This document shows positions 52,562-61,499 of a DNA stretch of 64,000 nt, piece after piece (position 1 is the stretch's first letter; every line of letters begins with the position of its first letter). The DNA comes from Ovoidimarina sp038744785 (GTDB taxonomy: Bacteria; Pseudomonadota; Alphaproteobacteria; Rhodobacterales; Rhodobacteraceae), in the NCBI GenBank assembly GCA_038744785.1, contig JBCDLX010000004.1, forward strand, positions 159,569-223,568. Reading direction: 5' to 3'. The translations under genes were made by a program, and so were the position numbers. The notes beneath the pieces were generated by a model. That model did not search any database and was not told the DNA's origin. It was given only the letters and a program-made list of their open reading frames with translations.

Positions 52562-53137
52562 TCAGGTGTTCCCGTCTTCATCCTTCATTTGATCGCGCAG
52601 GCTCTTGAGCGCCGCAAAGGGCCGGGCATCCTCATCGGTCATTGGAGTTTTCCCGGGCTCGGTTACGCGCACATCGGCAAATTTGGCCTGTGCCGTTCGG
52701 GGATAGGGCGGCAGGGCAAGTGACAAGGCTTCGGTCACCACCGACGAAAGGTCGATCTCATCGCGCAAGGGTTCCTCGCCGTCGTCTACCGGCATTTCGG
52801 TTTCCGAACCTTCCGAGAAGGACTGTGGTTCGGCAAGATAAAGCCGGGCCACCGGCTCTTCGATCCTTGTGGTCACTGGGTCGAGCGTTACGACGCAGCG
52901 CTGAACCACGGTCGCGCCCAAATGGCCTACAAGGCGCCAATCGGCGGTGCCGGATGCCTCGATGCGGCCATCAAACCGCAGTTTGCGGACCGCAGTGATC
53001 CCCAAAAGCTTAGCGATATCGGCCCGCGCGTTTGCATCGGGCTCTAGACTGAAGGAGTGTGGGGCGTGCGGATTCAAACCCGAAACAGCGACCACCGTTG
53101 CCGCGTCACCCGACATTCCGCCTGCGTTTTCATCCAT
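52562..53137 (-). CDS. YceD/DUF177 family protein
   Basis: The 191-residue protein belongs to DUF177. Relatives encoded next to rpmF affect 23S rRNA accumulation in bacteria and plants. Visible are VQRCVVTLDPV, the family's Cys-containing core strand, and the C-terminal FADVRVTEPGKTP followed by RPFAALKSLRDQM. The first gene of the rpmF-plsX-fabH group on this strand, it is separated from rpmF by 171 bp and diverges from bamE over 68 bp. Confidence 0.88.
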   Translation of the reverse strand: MDENAGGMSGDAATVVAVSGLNPHAPHSFSLEPDANARADIAKLLGITAVRKLRFDGRIEASGTADWRLVGHLGATVVQRCVVTLDPVTTRIEEPVARLYLAEPQSFSEGSETEMPVDDGEEPLRDEIDLSSVVTEALSLALPPYPRTAQAKFADVRVTEPGKTPMTDEDARPFAALKSLRDQMKDEDGNT

Positions 53138-53139
53138 TC

Positions 53140-53168
53140 TTGAACCATCTCATCGGTTTGGGTAATCG
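53140..53168 (+). promoter_or_regulatory. Putative sigma-70 promoter for bamE
   Basis: TTGAAC (53140-53145) and TAATCG (53163-53168) are separated by 17 bp, 38 bp before the bamE start. Both elements match the consensus at four of six positions. The region is only 68 bp and must also serve the divergent YceD-like gene. Confidence 0.35.
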
Positions 53169-53205
53169 GATAGGAGGCGACCGAGGCGAGCGCAAGGACG
53201 AACGA

Positions 53206-53664
53206 ATGACCCAAGCCACCCGGACAAGTCGGCTGGCAGCATGCGTGTTCGCGCTTGCGTTGCTTTCGGCCTGTGGTGCCACGTTCCAAAATCACGGGTA
53301 CGTGCCTGCGGACGAGGTCCTGCAAAACGTCGTTGTGGGCGTCGATACGCGCGACACCGTTGCCAGCGCGATCGGCAGCCCGGGGGTGTCGGGGATTGTC
53401 GACGATTCGGGCTGGTACTATGTGCGGTCGCGGTACCGCAACTTTGCATTCTATGCGCCGGAAGAGATTGACCGTCAGGTTCTTGCAATCAGCTTCGATG
53501 CCAACGGCGTGGTGACCAATATAGAACGCTTTGGGCTTGAACGCGGGCGCGTCGTTCCATTGTCGCGCCGGGTGACCACATCGAACACGCAAGGGATCGG
53601 TCTGCTCCGTCAGGCATTCGGCAACCTCGGCCAAATCAACATCGAAGACTTCTTCGACAACTAG
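53206..53664 (+). CDS. bamE: Outer membrane assembly lipoprotein BamE
   Basis: BamE is a lipoprotein of the BAM complex that folds outer-membrane beta-barrels. The 152-residue protein has a lipoprotein signal with lipobox LSAC and lipidated Cys23, then the SmpA/OmlA fold (GVDTRDTVASAIGSPG, WYYVRSRYRNFAFY, and FDANGVVTNIERFGL). AAGGA lies before the ATG at 53206. The neighbourhood bamE opposite DUF177-rpmF is typical. Confidence 0.94.
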   Translation: MTQATRTSRLAACVFALALLSACGATFQNHGYVPADEVLQNVVVGVDTRDTVASAIGSPGVSGIVDDSGWYYVRSRYRNFAFYAPEEIDRQVLAISFDANGVVTNIERFGLERGRVVPLSRRVTTSNTQGIGLLRQAFGNLGQINIEDFFDN

Positions 53665-53819
53665 TAGGCGCAATCGGTCGTACGTTTTGGGCGGTCCGTG
53701 CCCAGGTTCGGTCGGACTTACGCGGGCGCTCCCGGGACCCGGCTTGTATGTCGGGATTTGCGGCCGCATATTTGGACCGTACTGACCCGCCACTCGCGTG
53801 CAAAAAAACGGGCGACCCA

Positions 53820-54572
53820 ATGAGCAGAGTGTCACGCGCGCGCTACCGGGCGCGATTTGCACAAAATGGCTCGGATATCCAAGCTGCGCAGCGGTTGCGC
53901 TATCGCGCGTTTTTAGCAGATGCGTGTGCGGCGACCCACCCGGCCGGGGAGGACGCTGACCAATTCGACGATATTTGCCAGCACGTGTTGATCGAACGTG
54001 TGGACGATGCGCGGCTCGTCGCGTGTTTCAGGCTCTTGCCGCTTCACTCGGGTGACGAGATCGCAGCGAGCTATGCCGCGCAATTCTACGAACTTTCGGC
54101 TTTGCGCGACTACCCCGGTAAGATGGTTGAAATGGGACGGTTTTGCATTGAGCCGGGGATCCGCGACCCGGACATCTTGCGGGTCGCCTTGGCGGCGATG
54201 ACCCGATACGTGGACGAAACCGGGACCGATATGTTGTTTGGCTGCTCATCCTTTCAGGGCTGCGATGCAGCCGCCTATGATGATGCATTTGCAATGCTGC
54301 GCGACCGCCATCTGGCACCAAAGCGCTGGCTCCCGAAGGTTAAAGCCCCGGACGTGTTCCGCTTTGCGCGGCGGTTGCGCCGCACGCCCGACGCCCGCAA
54401 GGCGATGTTGACAATGCCGCCCCTTTTGCGTGGCTATCTGGCGCTTGGTGGTTGGGTGTCCGATCACGCAGTGATCGACCGCGATCTTGGCACGCTCCAT
54501 GTGTTCACCGGGCTTGAGATTTCGGCGATTCCGCCGGCGCGTGCACGCCTCCTTCGAGGCGCAGCAAGCTAG
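53820..54572 (+). CDS. olsB: L-ornithine N-alpha-acyltransferase OlsB
   Basis: OlsB transfers a 3-hydroxyacyl chain from ACP to ornithine, the first step of ornithine-lipid synthesis. The 250-residue GNAT-related protein has QAAQRLRYRAFLAD, the RLLPLHSG strand, EMGRFCIEPG, and MLFGCSSFQGCD, which are features of the family. The start at 53820 fits the family N-terminus; in-frame codons back to 53748 lack support. The usual partner olsA (acyltransferase) is not adjacent here; an ABC-F gene follows. Confidence 0.87.
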   Translation: MSRVSRARYRARFAQNGSDIQAAQRLRYRAFLADACAATHPAGEDADQFDDICQHVLIERVDDARLVACFRLLPLHSGDEIAASYAAQFYELSALRDYPGKMVEMGRFCIEPGIRDPDILRVALAAMTRYVDETGTDMLFGCSSFQGCDAAAYDDAFAMLRDRHLAPKRWLPKVKAPDVFRFARRLRRTPDARKAMLTMPPLLRGYLALGGWVSDHAVIDRDLGTLHVFTGLEISAIPPARARLLRGAAS

Positions 54573-54625
54573 GCCGGGTCAGGCGCTTGACGGCTCCTCT
54601 GCAGACCACTACCTCGGCCTACACC

Positions 54626-56440
54626 ATGGCCAGACCCCCGCTTTTGCAATTGAACGAAGTCGCGTTGACCTATGGCGGCGATCCCCTGTTCGACGGCATC
54701 GATCTGGTGGTACACCCAGGTGACCGGTTGGCGCTTGTTGGTCGGAACGGATCGGGCAAATCTACACTGATGAAGCTGATGGTGGGGCTCGTGCAACCCG
54801 ACCGGGGAAGCGCGTCGCGCCCATCCGGAGCGCGGGCAGGTTACATGGAACAAGATCCGGACCTCAGCGCGTTTCCGACACTTGGGGACTATGCCGCAAG
54901 CGGACTTGCGCCGGGCGAAGAGTATCGGGTGGAGGCTGCCGCCGAAGGGTTAAAGTTCGCGCCAGACGCCGATCCTGAGCTTGCATCTGGCGGCGAAAGG
55001 CGCCGAGCTGCGCTGGCCAAGCTTATGGCTGAGGCATCTGATCTGATGCTTCTGGACGAGCCGACAAACCACCTTGATATCCAGGCAATCGCGTGGCTGG
55101 AGGCCGAGCTTGCGGCGCGGTCGGGCGCGTTCATCGTGATCAGCCACGACCGAGCCTTCCTGCGGACGTTGAGCCGCGGAACACTTTGGCTGGACCGGGG
55201 CGTACTTCGACGGCAAGACCGGGGGTTCGGCGAGTTTGAGACCTGGCGCGATGCGACGTGGGAGGCCGAGGATCTTGCGCGCCACAAGCTTGACCGCAAG
55301 ATCAAGGCCGAGGCCCGATGGGCTGTCGAGGGGATCAGCGCGCGACGGAAGCGAAACCAGGGTCGTGTCCGAGCGCTTCAGGCCCTTCGGAAGGAACGAA
55401 GCGAGATGATCCGCCGTCAGGGGACGGCGGCGATGGAGTTCGGCGCAGATACGACTTCCGGAAAGCTGGTTTCTGAATTGTCTGGCGTCACTCACGGGTT
55501 TGGCGATGAACCACTTTTGAAGGGCGTCGATCTGCGTCTGACGCGCGGCGATCGCTTGGCCCTTGTCGGTCCCAACGGTGTCGGCAAGACCACCCTTCTA
55601 AAGATCATCACGGGCGAAATTGCGCCCAACGAAGGTCGGGTCCGGCTGGGCACAGGGCTGGAACCCGTTGTGTTCGATCAGGCGCGGGCCGCGCTCGACC
55701 CCGACATGTCGCTTTGGGACAGCCTGACCGGAAGCCCCGAGCTGCGTGTTTCGGGCCGGTCGGATCAGGTTATGGTCAGGGGAACAGCCCGCCACGTCGT
55801 CGGGTATCTGAAAGAGTTTCTTTTCAACGAGGCACAGGCCCGCGCGCCCGTCCGTTCGCTTTCCGGGGGCGAAAAAGCACGGCTTCTTCTTGCGCGGCTG
55901 ATGGCGCGCCCGTCGAACCTGTTGGTCCTCGACGAACCAACGAACGATCTGGACGTGGAAACGCTTGATCTTTTGCAGGATCTGATCGGCGAGTATCAGG
56001 GGACGGTCATTCTGGTCAGCCACGACCGCGATTTTCTGGACCGCGTCGCGAGCGTTACCGTGGCGCTTGAGGGCGATGGCCGGGCCATCGTCTACGCGGG
56101 CGGCTGGAGCGATTATCAGGCCCAGCGTGGCGGGGCGGAAAATCCGCAGCCGCAAGCGCGAAAACCGAAATCCCCGGCAAGGCCTGCAGCCGAACAGAAG
56201 CCCGCCGCGAAGGCAGGCTTAAGCTTCACCGAAAAGCACCGGCTTCAGGAGCTTCCGGGCGTGATCGAGCGGCTCGAAGCCGAAATTGCCAAGCTGTCAG
56301 AGCTTTTGTCGGACGCCGATCTATATGCCAGTGCACCGGACAAGGCTGAAAAAGCGACAGCCGCCCTTGCCGAGCGTCAAACGGCTCTTGTTGCGGCAGA
56401 GGAAGAATGGCTACTTTTGGAAGAGAAGGCCGGGGGATAG
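54626..56440 (+). CDS. ABC-F family ATPase (Uup-like)
   Basis: The 604-residue protein has two ABC domains without membrane segments. Domain 1 shows Walker A GRNGSGKST, signature ASGGERRR and Walker B LMLLDEPTNHLD; domain 2 shows GPNGVGKTT, LSGGEKAR and LVLDEPTNDLD. Between them is a basic linker with RRKRNQGRVRALQALRKER, and a C-terminal coiled coil (about 525-600) follows a Pro/Lys-rich segment, as in Uup. ABC-F proteins act on the ribosome. I chose ATG 54626; a TTG at 54587 in frame has weak support. Confidence 0.9.
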   Translation: MARPPLLQLNEVALTYGGDPLFDGIDLVVHPGDRLALVGRNGSGKSTLMKLMVGLVQPDRGSASRPSGARAGYMEQDPDLSAFPTLGDYAASGLAPGEEYRVEAAAEGLKFAPDADPELASGGERRRAALAKLMAEASDLMLLDEPTNHLDIQAIAWLEAELAARSGAFIVISHDRAFLRTLSRGTLWLDRGVLRRQDRGFGEFETWRDATWEAEDLARHKLDRKIKAEARWAVEGISARRKRNQGRVRALQALRKERSEMIRRQGTAAMEFGADTTSGKLVSELSGVTHGFGDEPLLKGVDLRLTRGDRLALVGPNGVGKTTLLKIITGEIAPNEGRVRLGTGLEPVVFDQARAALDPDMSLWDSLTGSPELRVSGRSDQVMVRGTARHVVGYLKEFLFNEAQARAPVRSLSGGEKARLLLARLMARPSNLLVLDEPTNDLDVETLDLLQDLIGEYQGTVILVSHDRDFLDRVASVTVALEGDGRAIVYAGGWSDYQAQRGGAENPQPQARKPKSPARPAAEQKPAAKAGLSFTEKHRLQELPGVIERLEAEIAKLSELLSDADLYASAPDKAEKATAALAERQTALVAAEEEWLLLEEKAGG

Positions 56441-56485
56441 GCGGAGCGTCCCGATGATCCGGGACTTCACTGTGCATTCCTTGCG

Positions 56486-56851
56486 TCAGCTCGGGTCTGC
56501 TGTATCCGCGCCTTCGGCAATCGCCCGCTGCACCTTCTTTGGCAGGCTCGAAAATACTATTTCGTAAGAGATCCGCAGCCGGTCGCCGAATTCCGCTGCA
56601 TCGACGTGATTCCAGGGCAACCGAACCCAGCTTTTGTGAAAATAGGGCGCACGTTCGGCACGGCCTGCATCGATTAGAAGTGTCGCCGTTTCGATGTCTG
56701 GCGTCTTAACCGAAACCCCATCGTTTGCAATGCCGATGCAGGCGAACATTTTACCACCGACTTTCCACGCATCATGGCCGCCGCCCCAAGGGTCTGACCA
56801 TTCGGCGCCTGGAAACGCAGCACAGGCGGTGTTGACAGCATCGCGATCCAT
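56486..56851 (-). CDS. MmcQ/YjbR family protein
   Basis: The 121-residue protein is a YjbR-like (CyaY-fold) protein, with AAFPGAEWSDPWGGGHDAWKV near the N-terminus, a central FACIG strand, and KSWVRLPWN. Such proteins bind DNA or act in unknown ways. The ATG at 56851 has CAAGGC upstream. It converges with the ABC-F gene and diverges closely from the permease gene. Confidence 0.87.
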   Translation of the reverse strand: MDRDAVNTACAAFPGAEWSDPWGGGHDAWKVGGKMFACIGIANDGVSVKTPDIETATLLIDAGRAERAPYFHKSWVRLPWNHVDAAEFGDRLRISYEIVFSSLPKKVQRAIAEGADTADPS

Positions 56852-56857
56852 GCCTTG

Positions 56858-57817
56858 ATGATCGCCGTGCGCGTTCAGAGACGCAATCCCCCTTGTCGTG
56901 CGCCGCATTTCGCGTTCACATGGCACCGACAGACAGGGACGGCAATCATCGCACGCATCTGGGACAGGAGTGCTAAGCGCGGGCTCTTGCTGGTCAGCCC
57001 GCCACTGATCTATGCGGTCGGGCTTCTGGCGATCCCGCTGGCGGCCGTGTTGATGTTCAGTTTCTGGTCGCAGGATTTCCTGACCATCGACACGACGCCG
57101 ACGCTAAAGAACTATCGCGAAGCAGTGACAGAGCCGCTTTATGGGCTGCTTCTGGTCCGCTCGCTTGCAATTTCTGGTGCAGCCACTTTGGTAACAGTCC
57201 TTCTGGCGTTTCCGATTGCGTACTACGTCAGCTTTCACGTCGCGCCCCGGCGGAAATCGCTTTGGATCTTCCTCATCACGATTCCGTTCTGGACGTCGTA
57301 TCTTGTGCGCGTGTTCCTTTGGAAGGTGATCCTTGGCTTCAATGGCGTCCTGAACTCGTCGTTGATGGGGCTTGGGCTGATCGAAGAACCGTTGACCTTT
57401 ATCCTTTATAACCCGACTGCGGTGGTCATCACGCTTGCCCATGCGTTTGCCCCGTTCGCGATCCTTCCGATTTTCGTGGCGCTAGAGAAGATCGACCGAT
57501 CTTTGTTAGAGGCCTCGCGAGATCTGGGCGAAAACCACCTTTCAACCTTCTTTCGGGTGACACTGCCGCTTGCGATGCCGGGCGTGGTGGCCGCCGTCCT
57601 GATCGTGTTCATTCCGACAGTCGGCGATTATGTGACGCCCCGGCTTGTCGGTGGGCCCGATGGGCTGATGATCGCGAACATGATCCAGATCCAGTTCCTA
57701 AGGCTGAACAACGCGCCCTTGGGCGCCACCCTTGCCGTACTTGCAATGGTCAGCGTGACAATCATCTCTCTGATCTTCATCGGATTGAACCGCCGCTGGC
57801 TCAGGGGGCCGAAATGA
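56858..57817 (+). CDS. ABC transporter permease, PotB type
   Basis: This inner-membrane permease of a spermidine/putrescine-type importer has six or so hydrophobic helices and the EAA loop LLEASRDLGENHLSTFFRVTLPLAMPG. The start is unclear: the ATG at 56858 is only 6 bp from the divergent MmcQ start and has no ribosome-binding site, and the first ~34 residues look unlike the family. The usual N-terminus would begin near IARIWDRS, where AGGGACGG precedes ATC codons but no standard start. The gene overlaps the second permease by 4 bases. Confidence 0.85.
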   Translation: MIAVRVQRRNPPCRAPHFAFTWHRQTGTAIIARIWDRSAKRGLLLVSPPLIYAVGLLAIPLAAVLMFSFWSQDFLTIDTTPTLKNYREAVTEPLYGLLLVRSLAISGAATLVTVLLAFPIAYYVSFHVAPRRKSLWIFLITIPFWTSYLVRVFLWKVILGFNGVLNSSLMGLGLIEEPLTFILYNPTAVVITLAHAFAPFAILPIFVALEKIDRSLLEASRDLGENHLSTFFRVTLPLAMPGVVAAVLIVFIPTVGDYVTPRLVGGPDGLMIANMIQIQFLRLNNAPLGATLAVLAMVSVTIISLIFIGLNRRWLRGPK

Positions 57818-58623
57818 AGGGCAGGGGGCTGGCGTTCTATGCGGTGATCTATCTGGTGTTCCTTTACGCGCCTATCATTCTTTTGCCGATCTTCGCGTTC
57901 AACGATTCCACGATCATCGCGTTCCCGCTGCAGGGGCTCACAACGAACTGGTTTGTCGAGCTTCAGAGTATCGAAGCGCTGCATTCCGCGGTCTGGAATT
58001 CGCTGTTCATAGCGATCTTGACCGCGATCTTCTCGACCCTCTTGGGCATCTGTGCGGCACGGGCGGCGACGCGTTACCGCTTCCCCGCGAAGGGCGGGAT
58101 CATGGGGTTGATCATGCTGCCGCTCGTGCTGCCAGAGATCATCGTGGCCGTGTCACTGTTGGTCGTGATGGTTCAGCTGTTCGGTCTGAACCTGACGCGC
58201 TGGACGGTGATCGGGGCGCATGTCCTGATCTGCACTCCGTTCTGCATCGCGATTCTGAACTCGGCCTTCCAGAACCTCGACGCGTCGCTGGAAGAGGCGG
58301 CGGTCGACCTTGGCGAGACACCGCTTTCGACGTTCCGCCTGATCACGCTGCCATTGGTGATGCCGGGCATTATCGCGTCGCTTCTGATCTCGTTCACAAT
58401 TTCTCTGGACGAGTTCATCATCGCGTTTTTTCTAAGCGGGTCCGAACCGACATTGCCGGTTTATATCTGGGGTCTTCTGCGTTTTCCGCAGCGGTTGCCG
58501 GTTGTGATGGCGCTTGGAACGATCCTCGTGGCGCTGTCGATTGCCTTGCTAATCGTGGCCGAATACTTCCGCAGGCGCGGTGTCGCGCGGGCCGGGAAAG
58601 AAGATGCGGGGGGCTTCCTGTGA
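57814..58623 (+). CDS. ABC transporter permease, PotC type
   Basis: The 269-residue permease has six hydrophobic helices and the EAA loop SLEEAAVDLGETPLSTFRLITLPLVMPG, and pairs with the upstream permease as a heterodimer. The start overlaps the previous stop by 4 bases. Its own stop overlaps the GTG of the ATPase gene, so the three are coupled. Polyamines are the most common substrate of this subfamily, but opines, 2-aminoethylphosphonate or other cations are possible. Confidence 0.92.
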   Translation: MKGRGLAFYAVIYLVFLYAPIILLPIFAFNDSTIIAFPLQGLTTNWFVELQSIEALHSAVWNSLFIAILTAIFSTLLGICAARAATRYRFPAKGGIMGLIMLPLVLPEIIVAVSLLVVMVQLFGLNLTRWTVIGAHVLICTPFCIAILNSAFQNLDASLEEAAVDLGETPLSTFRLITLPLVMPGIIASLLISFTISLDEFIIAFFLSGSEPTLPVYIWGLLRFPQRLPVVMALGTILVALSIALLIVAEYFRRRGVARAGKEDAGGFL

Positions 58624-59717
58624 GTGTCAGCAAACCGATCATCACGCTGTCGGGCGTGAACAAGTACTACGGCGAATATCATGCCTTGCGCGACATCGAC
58701 CTAACCATTGGTGAAGGCGAGTTCTTTTCGCTTCTAGGACCGTCGGGCTGCGGGAAAACGACGCTTCTAAGAACAATCGCAGGGTTCGAGGATGTCTCGA
58801 CCGGGACCCTGCATCTTGACGGGCAGGATATGGACGGGGTGCCAGCGAACCGCCGCCCCACGAACATGGTGTTTCAATCCTACGCGATCTTCCCACACCT
58901 GACCGTGGCCGAGAACGTGGGTTTCGGGCTTCGTCGTGCATCAATGTCGAAGGACGACAAGGCGCGCGCCGTGGGCGAGGCGTTGGAAATGGTGGGGCTT
59001 GGCGGGTACGGGGCGCGGGCCGCGCACGCCTTGTCGGGCGGTCAGCGACAGCGCGTGGCGCTTGCCCGGGCGCTGATCCTAAAGCCTCGCGTGCTTCTTC
59101 TGGATGAACCCCTTTCGGCGCTCGACAAAAAGATGCGCGAACAGATGCAGGTCGAGTTGATGCGCCTGCAGCGCCATGTAGGAATCACATTCATCCTGGT
59201 CACGCATGATCAGGAAGAGGCATTGATCATGTCGGACCGGATCGCGGTGATGTTCGAGGGACAGATCGCGCAGCTTGACGATCCCGAAGAGCTTTACCGC
59301 CGCCCGAACACGCGCCGCGTCGCCGAGTTTATCGGTGTCATGAACTTCTTGCCCGGTACGTTGGCTCAAGCCACGGGAGGCGCGCTCGAAATCGAGGTCG
59401 CCGGACTTGGAAAGGCGGTCTTGCAGCCTGACCAGCAATCGGGCGGTGCCGGCCCGGGCGAAATTGCCGTCGGTGTGCGGCCAGAAACGATGTCGATCTT
59501 GTATGACGGCGAAACCACGGACCGTCGGATCGCCAATGGGACGGTGGACGAAGTGGTCTATTATGGCGACATGACCTACTACGATATTCGGCTCGACGGG
59601 ATCGACGCGCCGCTCACCATATCGATGAAGAACTATGTCGATAAACCGGTGCTTGATGTCGGTGAACGGACCCGTGTCGCGTGGGACGCGCGGTCCCTAA
59701 TGGCGTTTCCTGGATAG
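58620..59717 (+). CDS. ABC transporter ATPase, PotA type
   Basis: The 365-residue protein has Walker A GPSGCGKTT, the signature LSGGQRQRVALARAL, Walker B VLLLDEPLSALD, the H-loop VTHDQEEA, and a C-terminal TOBE domain from about 285 that ends in a regulatory beta-barrel. It energises the two permeases encoded just before it. No substrate-binding protein gene is found within the cluster or next to it. The GTG at 58620 overlaps the permease stop. Confidence 0.94.
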   Translation: MSVSKPIITLSGVNKYYGEYHALRDIDLTIGEGEFFSLLGPSGCGKTTLLRTIAGFEDVSTGTLHLDGQDMDGVPANRRPTNMVFQSYAIFPHLTVAENVGFGLRRASMSKDDKARAVGEALEMVGLGGYGARAAHALSGGQRQRVALARALILKPRVLLLDEPLSALDKKMREQMQVELMRLQRHVGITFILVTHDQEEALIMSDRIAVMFEGQIAQLDDPEELYRRPNTRRVAEFIGVMNFLPGTLAQATGGALEIEVAGLGKAVLQPDQQSGGAGPGEIAVGVRPETMSILYDGETTDRRIANGTVDEVVYYGDMTYYDIRLDGIDAPLTISMKNYVDKPVLDVGERTRVAWDARSLMAFPG

Positions 59718-59724
59718 AAAAGAT

Positions 59725-60549
59725 CTACTGCTGCGCCTGCACCTGATCTACCGCAACGCGGACTTCCAGATGCTCCTCGCCTGCACCTTGCGCAACACCC
59801 CGGATCGGCGCAGCCTCTGCCGCATCCGCCCCGGACCCCAGCCGGATATAGCGATCATCCGGACACGAGTTGTTTGACGGATCGAACCCGACCCAGCCCA
59901 GATCGGGCACGTAGATTTCCGCCCAGGCGTGGCTTGCTTCGTGCGCGCCGTCTTCTTCCGAGGCGAAGAGGTAGCCCGTGACGTAGCGCGCCGGGAGCCC
60001 AAGATGATGCGCGGTCGCGATCATCGCGTGGGCATGGTCCTGGCAGACGCCGTGCCCCAAGGCCAGCGCCTCGGACGCCGTGGTTGAATGGTCGGTTTCG
60101 CCTGGGGTGTAGGCGATTGCATTCGACACCGCCCGGCACAGCGCGTGCGCGCGTGCCAGCGCGTCGGCGGAGTCGATTTCGGCAACTGCACCCGACGCGA
60201 GGGCTTCCAGCGCCCGGTCTGCGCGTGTGGCGCGGGTTGCTGAAAGATAGGCTTCTGGCGGCATCTTCTCCCTGTGGCCTGTCAGAACACCTCCGGTATC
60301 GACGGTTTCAACGTGTCCCCGAATTTGGATCGTCAGGTTTTCGACCGGGCCTAGTAGCGTGATCGTTTCCACCCAGTCGCCGGCCCCGTCGCGAAACGCC
60401 GCACCGCGTTCTGCCCCTTCAACCAGAACGTCCCAATCAATGACCTGCTGGCCTTCACAAAGGCTCGGGCTGACCCGCAGGCTTTGGACAACGCCGCGCA
60501 TTGGCGGATCGAAGCGGTAGACGGTTTCATGATCGACGCGAAGCCTCAT
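59725..60549 (-). CDS. Transglutaminase-like peptidase/ligase protein
   Basis: The 274-residue protein has an N-terminal bacterial transglutaminase-like beta domain (about 1-80) and a transglutaminase/protease core with the triad Cys169 (GHGVCQDHAH), His207 (SHAWAEIY) and Asp223 (GFDPSN). It is the third gene of a coupled cluster: its ATG overlaps the alpha-E stop by 4 bases. Related clusters encode an ATP-grasp ligase, an alpha-E protein, this protein and often an Anbu-type protease. It converges with the PotA-type gene at 7 bp. Confidence 0.9.
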   Translation of the reverse strand: MRLRVDHETVYRFDPPMRGVVQSLRVSPSLCEGQQVIDWDVLVEGAERGAAFRDGAGDWVETITLLGPVENLTIQIRGHVETVDTGGVLTGHREKMPPEAYLSATRATRADRALEALASGAVAEIDSADALARAHALCRAVSNAIAYTPGETDHSTTASEALALGHGVCQDHAHAMIATAHHLGLPARYVTGYLFASEEDGAHEASHAWAEIYVPDLGWVGFDPSNNSCPDDRYIRLGSGADAAEAAPIRGVAQGAGEEHLEVRVAVDQVQAQQ

Positions 60550-61499
60550 CGCGTTTCCCCGGAAAGGTAGACCTCGTGGATAATCGCCGAAAGTCCTGCA
60601 ACATCCGTCAGCATACGGGTCAGAAACTCGTGCAAACCCTCGTCAAAGACATCCTCAATCGTCATCTCGACAAGTTCGCCGACCATCGCTCGCGACCGCG
60701 TCTGCGCCTCTGTCGTGCGCCCGTAACCGCGGGCCAGCCGGTCAAGGTGTAACATCGCGTCTTCTGCCGACGTAATCAGCGCGCGCGGGCTCTTTCGATT
60801 CAGGATTAGAAAATCGGCGATTTTAGATGGTGAAGCCTCGCCGCCATAGGCCCAGTTGAAGGCGCGGTGAGCCGACATAGCGCGCAGGATCGTCGACCAT
60901 TGATAATTGTCAAAGCCCGAGCCCACGTAGTCGACCTGGGGCAGAAGGACGTAGTACTTCACATCCAGAAGACGCGCCGTCGCATCTGCGCGTTCAAGCG
61001 CGTAACCCAGATGCATGAAGTCGTACCCGTCGTTGCGCAGTTGCGTGTCTTCTATCGCTCCGCGCACCAGGGCAGCCTGGCGTGTCGTCCAGTCGATCAG
61101 ATCGTTCAGTTGCAGCTTCGAGCGTTCGGTGCGCCGCATTTCGCGCATCTCTTGAAAGCCCGAGTTCAGGGCGTCCCAGACCTGACCGGTTAAGGCGGTT
61201 CGGACAATGCGCCCGTTTTCACGTGCCGCGTCAACGCATGATGCGACGGAAGATGGGTTGTCGCTGTCGAAAAACAGGAAGCTTTCAATGTTCCGCTGGA
61301 CCGGATCGCCGTACTTTTCGGCAAATGCTTCGGCGTGCCCGCCCGCGGACAGGACTGATTCCCATTCGTTTCGGAACCCGCCGCCTATGTTGGGGATCAG
61401 AGCGTTTCTGGCGCCCAGCGCCAAGAGCCGCGCGCCGGTTTCGGCGCGTTCCATGTAGCGGCCGATCCAAAACAGGTTTGCTGCAGTTCGCGAAAGCAT
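60546..61499 (-). CDS. Alpha-E domain protein
   Basis: The 317-residue all-helical protein is an alpha-E family member, with MLSRTAANLFWIGRYMERAE at the N-terminus, LNDLIDWTTRQAALVRG, and a C-terminal SRAMVGELVEMTIEDVFDEGLHEF. Its biochemical role is unknown; it is always found with circularly permuted ATP-grasp proteins. Start and stop overlap the neighbouring genes by 1 and 4 bases. The ATG at 61499 gives the family N-terminus, and the much longer open frame upstream is not coding. Confidence 0.92.
   Translation of the reverse strand: MLSRTAANLFWIGRYMERAETGARLLALGARNALIPNIGGGFRNEWESVLSAGGHAEAFAEKYGDPVQRNIESFLFFDSDNPSSVASCVDAARENGRIVRTALTGQVWDALNSGFQEMREMRRTERSKLQLNDLIDWTTRQAALVRGAIEDTQLRNDGYDFMHLGYALERADATARLLDVKYYVLLPQVDYVGSGFDNYQWSTILRAMSAHRAFNWAYGGEASPSKIADFLILNRKSPRALITSAEDAMLHLDRLARGYGRTTEAQTRSRAMVGELVEMTIEDVFDEGLHEFLTRMLTDVAGLSAIIHEVYLSGETR

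Noticed and set aside
56447..56464. GTCCCG/CGGGAC hairpin between ABC-F and MmcQ genes
   Set aside because: The stem is only 6 bp and no T-run follows on either strand, so it is not called as a terminator.
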